Source of the DNA: an uncultured Actinomycetes bacterium
GTDB lineage: Bacteria; Actinomycetota; Actinomycetes; Nanopelagicales; Nanopelagicaceae
Reading direction: 5' to 3'
Length of the DNA: 12,660 nt
NCBI GenBank assembly: GCA_903928395.1
Contig: CAIYQS010000241.1
Span: 1-12,660 of the forward strand
Below, in pieces: positions 6,150-12,660 of this stretch. The notes under the pieces were generated by a model. That model was not told the origin of the DNA. It made no database searches and saw nothing but the letters and a program-made list of their open reading frames with translations. The position numbers and the translations under genes were made by a program. Numbering within the stretch: the first letter of the stretch is position 1; the number at the start of each line of letters is the position of its first letter.

Positions 6150-7868
6150 ATGAGCGAATTAAGAAGTGCGCAGTGGTATGGCGGCAATGATCGCAATACC
6201 TACATCCATCGTGCTTGGATGCGAAGAGGTTTACCGGAAGACGCTTTTGACGGCAAGAAACCACATATCGCGATCGCTAACACCGCCTCAGATTTAACTC
6301 CATGCAATGCGCACCTCAATGAAGTTTCAGAGCACGTCCAAAAGGGAATCTGGGAAGCTGGTGGAATTCCACTCAACCTTCCTGTGGTCTCTTTAGGTGA
6401 AGCTCAAGTAAAACCTACAGCGATGCTCTGGCGAAATATGGCTGCCATGGCCATCGAAGAGATGCTTCGCGCCAATCCAATTGACGGAGTGGTGCTCCTG
6501 GGTGGTTGTGACAAAACTATTCCCGCGTTGCTCATGGCCGCAGCATCAGTTGATTTGCCAGCGATCGTTGTTCCAGGTGGTCCGATGCTTACCGGAACAT
6601 TTCGCGGGGAACCTTTGGGATGCGGAACCGATGTGTGGCGCTTGAGTGAAGAAGTGCGCAGTGGCCAACTCTCGAATCAGCAATTTCTAAAATCAGAATC
6701 GTCAATGATCCGCAGCAAAGGACATTGCAACACCATGGGTACTGCATCCACGATGGCGGTCGTTGCAGAAGCACTTGGAATGACGATTCCGGGATTCGCG
6801 GGTACACCGGCGCCAGATGCAAGGTTGCTCTCACTTTCGCACGATACCGGTCGCCTCATCGTTGAAATGGTGCACGAAGATCGCCGGCCTTCAAAAATAA
6901 TGGTGAAAGAATCTTTCATCAATGCAATTATTGCGGTTGCCGCCGTTGGCGGGTCCAGCAATTCTGTTGTGCATCTCCTTGCGATCGCTGGCCGTCTAGG
7001 CGTTAATCTCACGTTGGAAGATTTTGATCGCGCAGGCCGAGATGTTCCACTCCTAGCCAATCTGGCGCCATCGGGCCAATTCTTGATGGATGACTTATAT
7101 CGGGCAGGTGGGCTCTTAGCTCTTCTGAGCCAAATCTCTGAAAAGTTTTCGCAAGTCCCAATAACTGTCACTGGGAATCCACTTGTACGTTACATGAAAG
7201 ATGCAGAAGTTTTTGATCGCTCTGTGATCAAAAGTCCTACTGCCCCACTCATGGAGAACGCGGGCATCGCAGTACTCAAGGGAAACCTTGCTCCCAACGG
7301 TGCAATCATCAAACCAAGTGCTGCAACTCCCGCACTATTAGTACACCGAGGACCTGCCTTGGTTTTCGATAGCGTTGAAGATCTCCATCTTCGAATTGAT
7401 GATCCAGATTTAGATGTCACTCCCGACACTGTTCTGATCCTGCGGGGATGTGGGCCGCGTGGATATCCAGGTATGCCAGAAGTTGGCAACATGCCGCTCC
7501 CCAAGAAGATTTTGGAACAAGGAATCAGGGACATGGTCCGAATCAGCGATGGCCGCATGAGCGGAACCGCGTATGGCACCATCGTCTTGCATGTTACCCC
7601 GGAGGCCGCTGCAGGTGGTCCACTCTCGTTGGTACAAACTGGCGACACTATTTTGTTAGACGTACCCAATAGAACTTTAAATATCGAAATTGATCCCATT
7701 GAACTCAGCAAGCGCGAACCAAATCCAGCGAGTACTGCGGCATATGCCGCCCCAGAGCGCGGCTGGGCAAAACTTTATGTTGATCATGTGCAAGGCGCTG
7801 ATACTGGTGCCGACTTAGATTTCTTGCTTGGGTCAGACGGAGACAAAGTAAGCCGTGAATCCCATTAG
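6150..7868 (+). CDS. IlvD/Edd-family sugar-acid (aldonate) dehydratase
   Basis: A 572-residue Fe-S dehydratase that removes water from a 2,3-dihydroxy acid to give a 2-keto-3-deoxy acid. Cluster cysteines are C52 (DLTPCNAHL), C120 (GGCDKT) and C193 (GHCNTMGTASTM); the spacings of 68 and 73 residues equal those I recall for the [2Fe-2S] L-arabinonate dehydratase of Rhizobium, and favour the pentonate/hexonate branch. K122 is the expected carbamylated lysine next to Mg ligand D121, and S471 in SDGRMSGTAYG the catalytic serine. VGGSSNSVVHL (267-276) replaces the more common GGSTN. Biosynthetic IlvD cannot be formally excluded, but the neighbours (lactonase, sugar dehydrogenases) point to catabolism of an aldonate such as arabonate, xylonate or fuconate. 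Its 3' end overlaps the next gene by 14 bp. Confidence 0.9.
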   Translation: MSELRSAQWYGGNDRNTYIHRAWMRRGLPEDAFDGKKPHIAIANTASDLTPCNAHLNEVSEHVQKGIWEAGGIPLNLPVVSLGEAQVKPTAMLWRNMAAMAIEEMLRANPIDGVVLLGGCDKTIPALLMAAASVDLPAIVVPGGPMLTGTFRGEPLGCGTDVWRLSEEVRSGQLSNQQFLKSESSMIRSKGHCNTMGTASTMAVVAEALGMTIPGFAGTPAPDARLLSLSHDTGRLIVEMVHEDRRPSKIMVKESFINAIIAVAAVGGSSNSVVHLLAIAGRLGVNLTLEDFDRAGRDVPLLANLAPSGQFLMDDLYRAGGLLALLSQISEKFSQVPITVTGNPLVRYMKDAEVFDRSVIKSPTAPLMENAGIAVLKGNLAPNGAIIKPSAATPALLVHRGPALVFDSVEDLHLRIDDPDLDVTPDTVLILRGCGPRGYPGMPEVGNMPLPKKILEQGIRDMVRISDGRMSGTAYGTIVLHVTPEAAAGGPLSLVQTGDTILLDVPNRTLNIEIDPIELSKREPNPASTAAYAAPERGWAKLYVDHVQGADTGADLDFLLGSDGDKVSRESH

Positions 7869-10617
7869 TCCAGATTCAACGTTAGAAGTCCTCCTCTCTT
7901 CGCGAGCCATTGATCGCTATCGCACCTCATCGGATGCCTCTCACTTTCGGCTAATCCCACAATCTGTAGCAACCCCGACAAACGCCGACCAAGTGGCGAA
8001 ACTCTTCGCCTATGCCAGCACAAATAAAACAAGCGTCACTTTCCGAAGTGGCGGCACCAGTCTTTCTGGACAAGCTGTGAGCAATGCAATCCTGATCGAT
8101 ACTCGTCGGCACTTTCGCAAGATCGAGGTTCTCAATGAAGGTAGACAGGTCAAAGTACAACCCGGCGCTACAGTTCGTGCCGTTAATGCACGATTAGCGC
8201 GATTTGGTCGCAAACTAGGACCTGATCCCGCTAGCGAAATCGCATGCACTATTGGTGGGGTAATTGCGAATAACTCAAGTGGGATGGCTTGCGGAATCAC
8301 TGACAACACTTACCGCACTTTGCAAAGCGCGACCGTAGTTCTGCCTAATGGGTCGGTCATCAATACTGCAGATCCAAATAGTGATTCACAACTGAAAAAC
8401 AAAGCACCAGAGCTTTACGCGGAGTTAATGGCTATCAAAGCTGAAATTGGATCTCAACATCACTTAAGTGAAAACATTGTCAAGCAATACAAGATTAAAA
8501 ACACAATGGGTTACGGTCTCAATTCTTTTGTGGATTTTGACTCTATTATCGAAATCTTCTTGCACCTTCTGGTCGGCAGCGAGGGAACTTTGGGATTCGT
8601 TGCTGAAGCGTTTTTTGACACCATCCCCTTGTTTAGTAAAACTGCAACGTCCTTGCTTATCTTTGAGGGATTAGATTCCGCCGTAGCAGCCCTTGAACTA
8701 TTAATAAAGACCAATCCAGCAACCATCGAACTTATGGATGCCGCCTCGCTTCGAGCTGGAAAAATCGACTTAAACGGAGTCCTCCTACAGGAACATGCTG
8801 CACTCTTGATTGAATACCAGGCGGCAGATGATGTTTCACTCGCGAGCATTGTGAACCTAGCCCAAAATGTCATCTCTACACTGCCGGTCGTAAACGACCC
8901 ACAATTGTCCACGGACCCCACGATCCAAAAATCCCTTTGGCATATTCGAAAGGGACTGTATGCTGCAGTTGCTGGCGCAAGAAGATCCGGTACAACCGCT
9001 CTTCTCGAGGACATAGCGGTACCCGTCAACGAATTAGCCAATACCTGTGTTGCGCTACAAGATCTCTTTAAGGCACATGGGTACGAAGATGCCGTGATCT
9101 TTGGGCATGCAAAAGATGGCAATATTCACTTCTTAATCAACGAAGACTTTCGGGACACACAAGGTGCTGCCCGATATCAAGCATTCACCGAGGATATGGT
9201 GACCCTTATTTTGGCTAAAGGTGGATCGCTTAAGGCCGAGCACGGAACCGGAAGAATGATGGCTCCCTTTGTGGAGCGACAATTTGGAAGCGAGCTGTAC
9301 CAGATCATGGTGCGCATTAAATCAGCCTTTGATCCTTTCACCATTTTAAATCCAGAAGTATTGATTTCTAACAATGCGCTAGCTCATCTGCAGGACATCA
9401 AGATTAATTTACCGATCACGCAACTAGCCGATAATTGTGTCGAATGTGGATACTGCGAACCTATCTGTCCCAGTAAAGACCTCACCACAACCCCCCGGCA
9501 GCGGATAGTGCTCACCAGAGCACTTGCGACGGCTCGACATGATAAAGACAAAGACCTTTTTGAGATGCTGAAATCAGAGTCGCAATATGGGATTGAAGAG
9601 ACGTGTGCGGTGGATGGACTTTGCGAAACCGCTTGCCCCGTTGGCATCAACACTGGATCACTCGTCAAGGAGCTACGTGGCTCACGGTCATCGGAATTGA
9701 AAAATACGATGTGGACCATTGCCTCTGATCACTGGTCAACAGCAACGAGCGCAATCGGAAGCCTATTGAGCCTGAGTAATCGAATTCCCACGACCTTAAT
9801 AAGACCAATCAATGAAGGAATGCGGACGCTCTTTGGGAATGAACACATTCCACTTTGGTCCCGCGAATTACCGACTAGTGGCAAGCCACGCACTCCTTCG
9901 ATACATAAAGAAGCTGATTTTGTTTTGTTCACTTCCTGCCTTGGATCTATGTTCGATTCCAACTCTGCGGATTCATTCAAATCCCTAAGTCGCAAAGCGG
10001 GTCTGGTATTCACAACTCCCCCGCAAATCGCAGATCTCTGTTGTGGTACTCCATGGGCTTCAAAAGGCCTGAAATCTGGATATACAAATATGATCGACAA
10101 AACGTACAAGGCTTTGCTTAAAGCCAGCGACAACGGGCGTCTCCCCATCGTTTGTGAAAACTCATCATGTAGCGATGGCTTAATAAAAGCAGTAAAGGCT
10201 AAAGCGGGTCAGACTTTAGAGATCATCGACGCAATTGATTTCACTTCTGATCGCGTCCTTCCCAATTTAATGGTCCGCAACCAACTGGATTCAGTTGTAC
10301 TGCACCCCACATGTTCCAGCACCCTGCTTGGCTCAAACGCTAATCTCGAACAGTTGGCCCAAGCAATCGCCAGGGCAGTCACAATTCCAGCTGATTGGGG
10401 CTGTTGCGCTTACGCCGGAGATCGCGGCATGCTCCATCCGGAACTCACTGCCAGCGCAACCGCGGCAGAAGTTTTATCAATCGCAAGCCAGAAGTTTGAC
10501 GCTTATTTATCCACAAATTCAACGTGTGAGATTGGCATGTCCCGAGCCACCGGCCAGAAATACCAACACATCCTGACCGTGCTGGATCAGCTTGCGAGTT
10601 CGAAGCAGATTATCTAA
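7855..10617 (+). CDS. Fused FAD-binding / Fe-S D-2-hydroxyacid dehydrogenase (D-lactate or glycolate type)
   Basis: The 920-residue protein starts with GTG at 7855, inside the dehydratase end, behind CGGAGA (7838-7843). Order of domains: FAD_binding_4 (about 35-230; RSGGTSLSGQ at 64-73, GPDPASEIACTIGGV at 122-136), FAD-linked oxidase C-terminal domain (about 235-510; metal-type H418 and H425 in GHAKDGNIH, HGTGR at 463), two Cys-rich ferredoxin-like motifs (C528, C531, C534, C538; then C584, C590, C594), and a heterodisulfide-reductase-like CCG domain (C729-C730 and C850-C851). This is the GlcD-GlcF-like fusion seen in Dld-II/YdiJ-type enzymes, which oxidise D-lactate, D-2-hydroxyglutarate or glycolate and feed electrons to the respiratory chain at the membrane. 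In this operon it probably consumes the lactate or glycolate from cleavage of the keto-deoxy acid. The substrate is not determined. Confidence 0.9.
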   Translation: MNPISPDSTLEVLLSSRAIDRYRTSSDASHFRLIPQSVATPTNADQVAKLFAYASTNKTSVTFRSGGTSLSGQAVSNAILIDTRRHFRKIEVLNEGRQVKVQPGATVRAVNARLARFGRKLGPDPASEIACTIGGVIANNSSGMACGITDNTYRTLQSATVVLPNGSVINTADPNSDSQLKNKAPELYAELMAIKAEIGSQHHLSENIVKQYKIKNTMGYGLNSFVDFDSIIEIFLHLLVGSEGTLGFVAEAFFDTIPLFSKTATSLLIFEGLDSAVAALELLIKTNPATIELMDAASLRAGKIDLNGVLLQEHAALLIEYQAADDVSLASIVNLAQNVISTLPVVNDPQLSTDPTIQKSLWHIRKGLYAAVAGARRSGTTALLEDIAVPVNELANTCVALQDLFKAHGYEDAVIFGHAKDGNIHFLINEDFRDTQGAARYQAFTEDMVTLILAKGGSLKAEHGTGRMMAPFVERQFGSELYQIMVRIKSAFDPFTILNPEVLISNNALAHLQDIKINLPITQLADNCVECGYCEPICPSKDLTTTPRQRIVLTRALATARHDKDKDLFEMLKSESQYGIEETCAVDGLCETACPVGINTGSLVKELRGSRSSELKNTMWTIASDHWSTATSAIGSLLSLSNRIPTTLIRPINEGMRTLFGNEHIPLWSRELPTSGKPRTPSIHKEADFVLFTSCLGSMFDSNSADSFKSLSRKAGLVFTTPPQIADLCCGTPWASKGLKSGYTNMIDKTYKALLKASDNGRLPIVCENSSCSDGLIKAVKAKAGQTLEIIDAIDFTSDRVLPNLMVRNQLDSVVLHPTCSSTLLGSNANLEQLAQAIARAVTIPADWGCCAYAGDRGMLHPELTASATAAEVLSIASQKFDAYLSTNSTCEIGMSRATGQKYQHILTVLDQLASSKQII

Positions 10618-10646
10618 CCTTGCGATAGGTTAATCTTGCGAGCACT

Positions 10647-10720
10647 GCGGATGTGGTGAAGTGGTATCACGTCAGCTTCCCAAGCTGAAAGTGCGGGTTC
10701 GATTCCCGTCTTCCGCTCCA
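10647..10720 (+). tRNA. tRNA-Gly (anticodon CCC), CCA encoded
   Basis: Acceptor GCGGATG pairs with CTTCCGC (10710-10716) apart from a T-T mismatch at the sixth pair. The anticodon stem TCAGC/GCTGA surrounds TTCCCAA, giving CCC at 10679-10681, which reads GGG. The T arm is GCGGG-TTCGATT-CCCGT, the discriminator is T10717, and CCA follows at 10718-10720. It lies 29 bp after the fused dehydrogenase and could be on the same transcript. Confidence 0.95.
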
Positions 10721-10748
10721 GGCAAGATCTCGATTCGGGATATCGGCA

Positions 10749-10789
10749 AAACCCTTGCCATCTCCGAGTTCGCAAGATGGCAAGGGTTT
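10749..10789. terminator. Strong bidirectional terminator hairpin
   Basis: AAACCCTTGCCATCT (10749-10763) and AGATGGCAAGGGTTT (10775-10789) form a perfect 15-bp stem with an 11-base loop. On the plus strand CGTTTTC follows; on the minus strand the stem ends in T residues and is followed by TGCCGA. It lies between tRNA-Gly and the convergent hsp20 stop, so it can end both transcripts. Confidence 0.8.
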
Positions 10790-10799
10790 CGTTTTCAAA

Positions 10800-11273
10800 T
10801 TAATTAATCTCGATCAAACGAGGCTTCTTCTCCTCAGGAAGTTGTCGCTCAAGATCAATTTTTAGAATTCCATCCTTCAGTTCAGAACCAATTACTTTGA
10901 CGTGATCTGCCAAAGCGAAAGTCTGCCGGAACTGGCGTCCAGCAATTCCTTTATAGACATAACCAGTCTCTGAACCATCTTCTGAATTAGCCTTCGAACC
11001 CTCGATGGATAACTGATTGTTATGGAGTTCAACGCGTAAATCGGATTTTGAAAATCCAGCCACCGCCATTTCAATCTCATAGCGATCTTCTGTTAATTGC
11101 TTAATGTTGTATGGCGGATAGGACGAGGTCCCGCCCATCAGCCGATTTTGCATATCCTCGAGTAGTCGCCATTCGCGGTCGAATCCAACTGACCATGCTT
11201 CAACGTTTGGAAAGTATTCAGCGATTGATGGGAAAGCGGTGCCGAGATCATTCTTTACTAGTGTGTATGACAT
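10800..11273 (-). CDS. hsp20: Small heat-shock protein, IbpA/Hsp20 family
   Basis: A 157-residue ATP-independent holdase. The alpha-crystallin domain runs from about residue 52 to 150: YPPYNIKQLTEDRYEIEMAV with AVAGFSKSDL follows the IbpA pattern, YKGIAGRQFRQTFAL is the dimerisation loop and strand, and ELKDGILKIDLER the last strands. The C-terminal tail EEKKPRLIEIN carries the IxI-type motif (IEI) used for oligomer assembly. The N-terminal arm (about 45 residues, with SVGFDREWRLLEDM) resembles IbpA's GFDRLF region but is preceded by an extra segment. AAAAGGAG lies eight bases before the ATG. It is monocistronic, ended by the hairpin at 10749-10789, with its promoter in the 244-bp upstream spacer. 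It protects unfolded cytoplasmic proteins for refolding by DnaK/ClpB. Confidence 0.95.
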   Translation of the reverse strand: MSYTLVKNDLGTAFPSIAEYFPNVEAWSVGFDREWRLLEDMQNRLMGGTSSYPPYNIKQLTEDRYEIEMAVAGFSKSDLRVELHNNQLSIEGSKANSEDGSETGYVYKGIAGRQFRQTFALADHVKVIGSELKDGILKIDLERQLPEEKKPRLIEIN

Positions 11274-11517
11274 TTCGATTTCTCCTTTTAGTTAGCGAGA
11301 TACCTAGATGCCTTGAGCGGAATTCAAGCGGTGACTTCACGCCCAATGCCTTCGGTGAACCCCCATGTGGCAGGTTCAGGAATGAAAACTTATTCTCCGA
11401 AAAATTTATTCCCAATTCGAAAAAAATTTTGAAATATTTTCCTTAAAAATCGCTGAAAGCAGGCGTTCTATTCCCGACTGCTACTCCCCAAGCGCCGGCA
11501 GGTATTAACCTTGGATT
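11274..11517. promoter_or_regulatory. Divergent intergenic region of hsp20 and the HhH gene
   Basis: This 244-bp spacer must hold promoters for both flanking genes. CTTGA-N7-TCAAG at 11312-11328 lies about 40-55 bp upstream of hsp20; it recalls HspR HAIR half-sites but has spacing 7 rather than 11 between these pentamers, so it is not a good HAIR. TTGAAT on the minus strand (11322-11327) could be an hsp20 -35. Bases 11381-11450 are strongly AT-rich with A and T tracts, possibly an upstream activating region for the rightward gene. No open reading frame with a convincing start is seen. Confidence 0.4.
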
Positions 11518-11853
11518 ATGGCAAAACCCTCTCCGGCCAAGGTGAAAATGTTAGCGTCGCAAGCCAAAAAAACGGCAGCGGCGAATCGAGCCCTGAAGAA
11601 GACAGAACTTGAAAATCGCAAGGGGCCGGAATCACACCCTGAAGATGATTATTTTGAGCAGGATGGAAATTGGCGAGCAATGGGATTGGCCGCGCCTGCA
11701 AGAAGGGCACTTGTGGACCAGGGTTTCTATCAACTGAGTGACCTGCGGAAAGTTTCGATAGCGGCCATCAAAGACTTTCACGGCATGGGCCCAAATGCCG
11801 TCCGAATATTGGTAGCAGAAATGAAAAAAGCGGATCTGTCTTTTCGAAGCTAA
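11518..11853 (+). CDS. Small basic protein with RNAP-alpha-CTD-like helix-hairpin-helix domain
   Basis: The 111-residue product has two parts. Residues 1-48 are rich in Lys and Ala (AKPSPAKVKMLASQAKKTAA) then acidic (ESHPEDDYFEQDG), probably disordered. Residues 50-108 form a compact helical domain: LAAPARRALVDQGFYQLSDL, then IAAIKDFHGMGPNAVRIL (81-98) with the HGMGPNAV hairpin. This pattern resembles the helix-hairpin-helix fold of the RNA polymerase alpha C-terminal domain, a DNA-backbone binder. The ATG at 11518 has only a weak Shine-Dalgarno-like TTGGAT, so M11 is possible as start. The gene converges on the TRIC gene with 13 bp between stops. A nucleoid-associated or transcription-accessory role is plausible but unproven. 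Confidence 0.75.
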   Translation: MAKPSPAKVKMLASQAKKTAAANRALKKTELENRKGPESHPEDDYFEQDGNWRAMGLAAPARRALVDQGFYQLSDLRKVSIAAIKDFHGMGPNAVRILVAEMKKADLSFRS

Positions 11854-11866
11854 ATTAGGGTTGGAG

Positions 11867-12475
11867 TTATCGTGTAACCCTTGGCAAATTCCACTCGTAC
11901 TTGATTGAAAGTTCCCGCACAACAACGACCACCAATCCCCCGAGGATCGCCGGAATTGCCTTACTCACGTGGAACTCATTTAAAGCGACGTAAGCAACAG
12001 CGCCAGCGAGAGCCGAAGTCCCGATAGTTTCGCGATGGAGCAAAACAGGCTCGGTCTGCGAAAGCACGTCTCGCAAAAGTCCCCCCGTTACCGCTCCCGT
12101 AACACCGAGTATCACCGCTACAACAGCGGTCGTGTGAAATCCAAGTGCGTAGTTGGTGCTCGAAACCGTTGCTACCGCGAGCCCAAATGTGTCGAGCGCT
12201 AACAAGAAGCGCCCAACTGGTTCTGAGCTTTTGCGAACAATGGTGATCAGGACCGCGAGTAATACCGAGGCAAAGAGCCAAGGGTTGAGGACCCAGGCCG
12301 GTTCGTGCACCAAGAAAAGGTTCCGAAATGTTCCACCCGCCAATGAGGAAATTGACGCGATCAAGATGATTCCGCCGTAATCCATACCTTTTGCGGCTGC
12401 GACGCGCGAGCCAACGGTTGCGAAGGCGAAAGTGGCGATGAGGTCGCAGATATTGACCAGAGATGACCACTGCAT
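11867..12475 (-). CDS. TRIC/YadS-family (UPF0126) membrane protein
   Basis: A 202-residue hydrophobic inner-membrane protein with two homologous halves. Each half ends its central part with a glycine-rich motif, GGTFRN (47-52) and GGLLRD (131-136), followed by an EP-containing loop (VHEPAWVLN; SQTEPVLLHRE). Hydrophobic stretches near 8-25, 33-48, 65-81, 92-108, 114-128, 152-165 and 172-188 fit the seven-helix topology of trimeric intracellular cation channels. Prokaryotic members form homotrimeric K+-permeable channels; the glycine motif kinks the pore helices. GGAGAA lies seven bases before the ATG. tRNA-Glu ends 29 bp upstream on the same strand with no terminator-like hairpin between, so some transcription may come from the tRNA promoter. 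Confidence 0.93.
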   Translation of the reverse strand: MQWSSLVNICDLIATFAFATVGSRVAAAKGMDYGGIILIASISSLAGGTFRNLFLVHEPAWVLNPWLFASVLLAVLITIVRKSSEPVGRFLLALDTFGLAVATVSSTNYALGFHTTAVVAVILGVTGAVTGGLLRDVLSQTEPVLLHRETIGTSALAGAVAYVALNEFHVSKAIPAILGGLVVVVVRELSIKYEWNLPRVTR

Positions 12476-12504
12476 GGGTACTTTCTCCAGTCTTAGCGCG
12501 GAAG

Positions 12505-12580
12505 TGGTAGCCCCGAAGGGATTCGAACCCTCGTAGCTGACTTGAGAAGCCAGAGTCCTAGGCCACTAGACGACGGGGCC
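12505..12580 (-). tRNA. tRNA-Glu (anticodon CTC), CCA encoded
   Basis: Read on the minus strand, acceptor GGCCCCG pairs with CGGGGCT, with G-T at the first pair. The anticodon stem CTGGC/GTCAG encloses TTCTCAA; anticodon CTC corresponds to plus-strand 12544-12546. The T arm GAGGG-TTCGAAT-CCCTT, the discriminator A (12508) and encoded CCA (12505-12507) complete it. It reads GAG. Confidence 0.95.
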
Positions 12581-12625
12581 GCGCTATTTACTTGTACATC
12601 TTCTTGCGGTGGAGCATTTACTGCG

Positions 12626-12660
12626 CTGGGGTACCAGGACTCGAACCTAGACTCGCTGAA
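12626..12660 (-). tRNA. 3' part of a tRNA, probably tRNA-Gln
   Basis: The minus strand ends a tRNA here: anticodon 3' stem TTCAG, variable region CGAGT, T arm CTAGG-TTCGAGT-CCTGG, acceptor TACCCCA and discriminator G (12626). The GAGTCTAGGTTCGAGTCCTG stretch and the position just before tRNA-Glu match actinobacterial tRNA-Gln. CCA is not encoded (CGC follows). The anticodon lies outside the window, so identity is by similarity. Confidence 0.8.

Noticed and set aside
7190..7711. Minus-strand 173-aa open frame
   Set aside because: Antisense to the conserved dehydratase C-terminal half; low-complexity Ser/Gly/Pro composition of a shadow frame.
8511..9122. Minus-strand 203-aa open frame
   Set aside because: Antisense to the well-conserved FAD domains of the fused dehydrogenase; composition is Ser-rich shadow translation without a recognisable motif.
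11857..11881. AGGGTT...AACCCT hairpin between the convergent HhH and TRIC genes as a terminator
   Set aside because: Only six base pairs with a 13-base loop, no T run, and it overlaps the TRIC stop codon.

Overview
The window looks like a chromosomal segment from a free-living, probably aerobic actinobacterium of moderate GC content. This is an inference from a tandem tRNA-Gln/tRNA-Glu pair with actinobacterial-looking arms, the mix of gene families, tight gene packing and GTG/TTG starts; a Nanopelagicales-like freshwater lineage would fit but cannot be proven here. No phage, transposase or CRISPR genes are seen.

Region 1 (1-3173, minus strand) is a sulfide/persulfide operon. In transcription order it holds a sulfide:quinone oxidoreductase (sqr), an unannotated 56-residue basic protein, a CsoR-family repressor with the two-cysteine, no-histidine pattern of the persulfide sensor CstR, and a CoA-disulfide/CoA-persulfide reductase-like flavoprotein that runs off the left edge. 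A 26-bp perfect palindrome with a GGATACCCCTAGGGGTATCC core lies between the -35 and -10 elements of the likely sqr promoter and is the obvious repressor operator. SQR would make persulfides from sulfide, CstR would sense them, and the CoA-persulfide reductase would recycle low-molecular-weight persulfide.

Region 2 (3204-10720) is a sugar or sugar-acid catabolic module lying between tRNA-Pro(GGG) and tRNA-Gly(CCC). Two operons diverge from a 123-bp spacer with two interlocked palindromes. Leftward: zinc alcohol/polyol dehydrogenase, SMP-30-type lactonase, SDR dehydrogenase. Rightward: an IlvD/Edd-family sugar-acid dehydratase with the cysteine spacing of pentonate dehydratases, and a 920-residue fused flavin/Fe-S dehydrogenase of the D-lactate/glycolate/D-2-hydroxyacid type. 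Together they suggest non-phosphorylative sugar oxidation (sugar, lactone, acid, 2-keto-3-deoxy acid), with the fused enzyme oxidising a 2-hydroxyacid product into the respiratory chain. No transporter, aldolase or regulator lies in the window.

Region 3 (10749-12660) holds a strong bidirectional terminator hairpin, an IbpA-type small heat-shock protein, a 244-bp partly AT-rich spacer, a small basic protein with an RNA-polymerase-alpha-CTD-like helix-hairpin-helix domain, a TRIC/YadS-family membrane protein, tRNA-Glu(CTC) and the 3' end of a probable tRNA-Gln.
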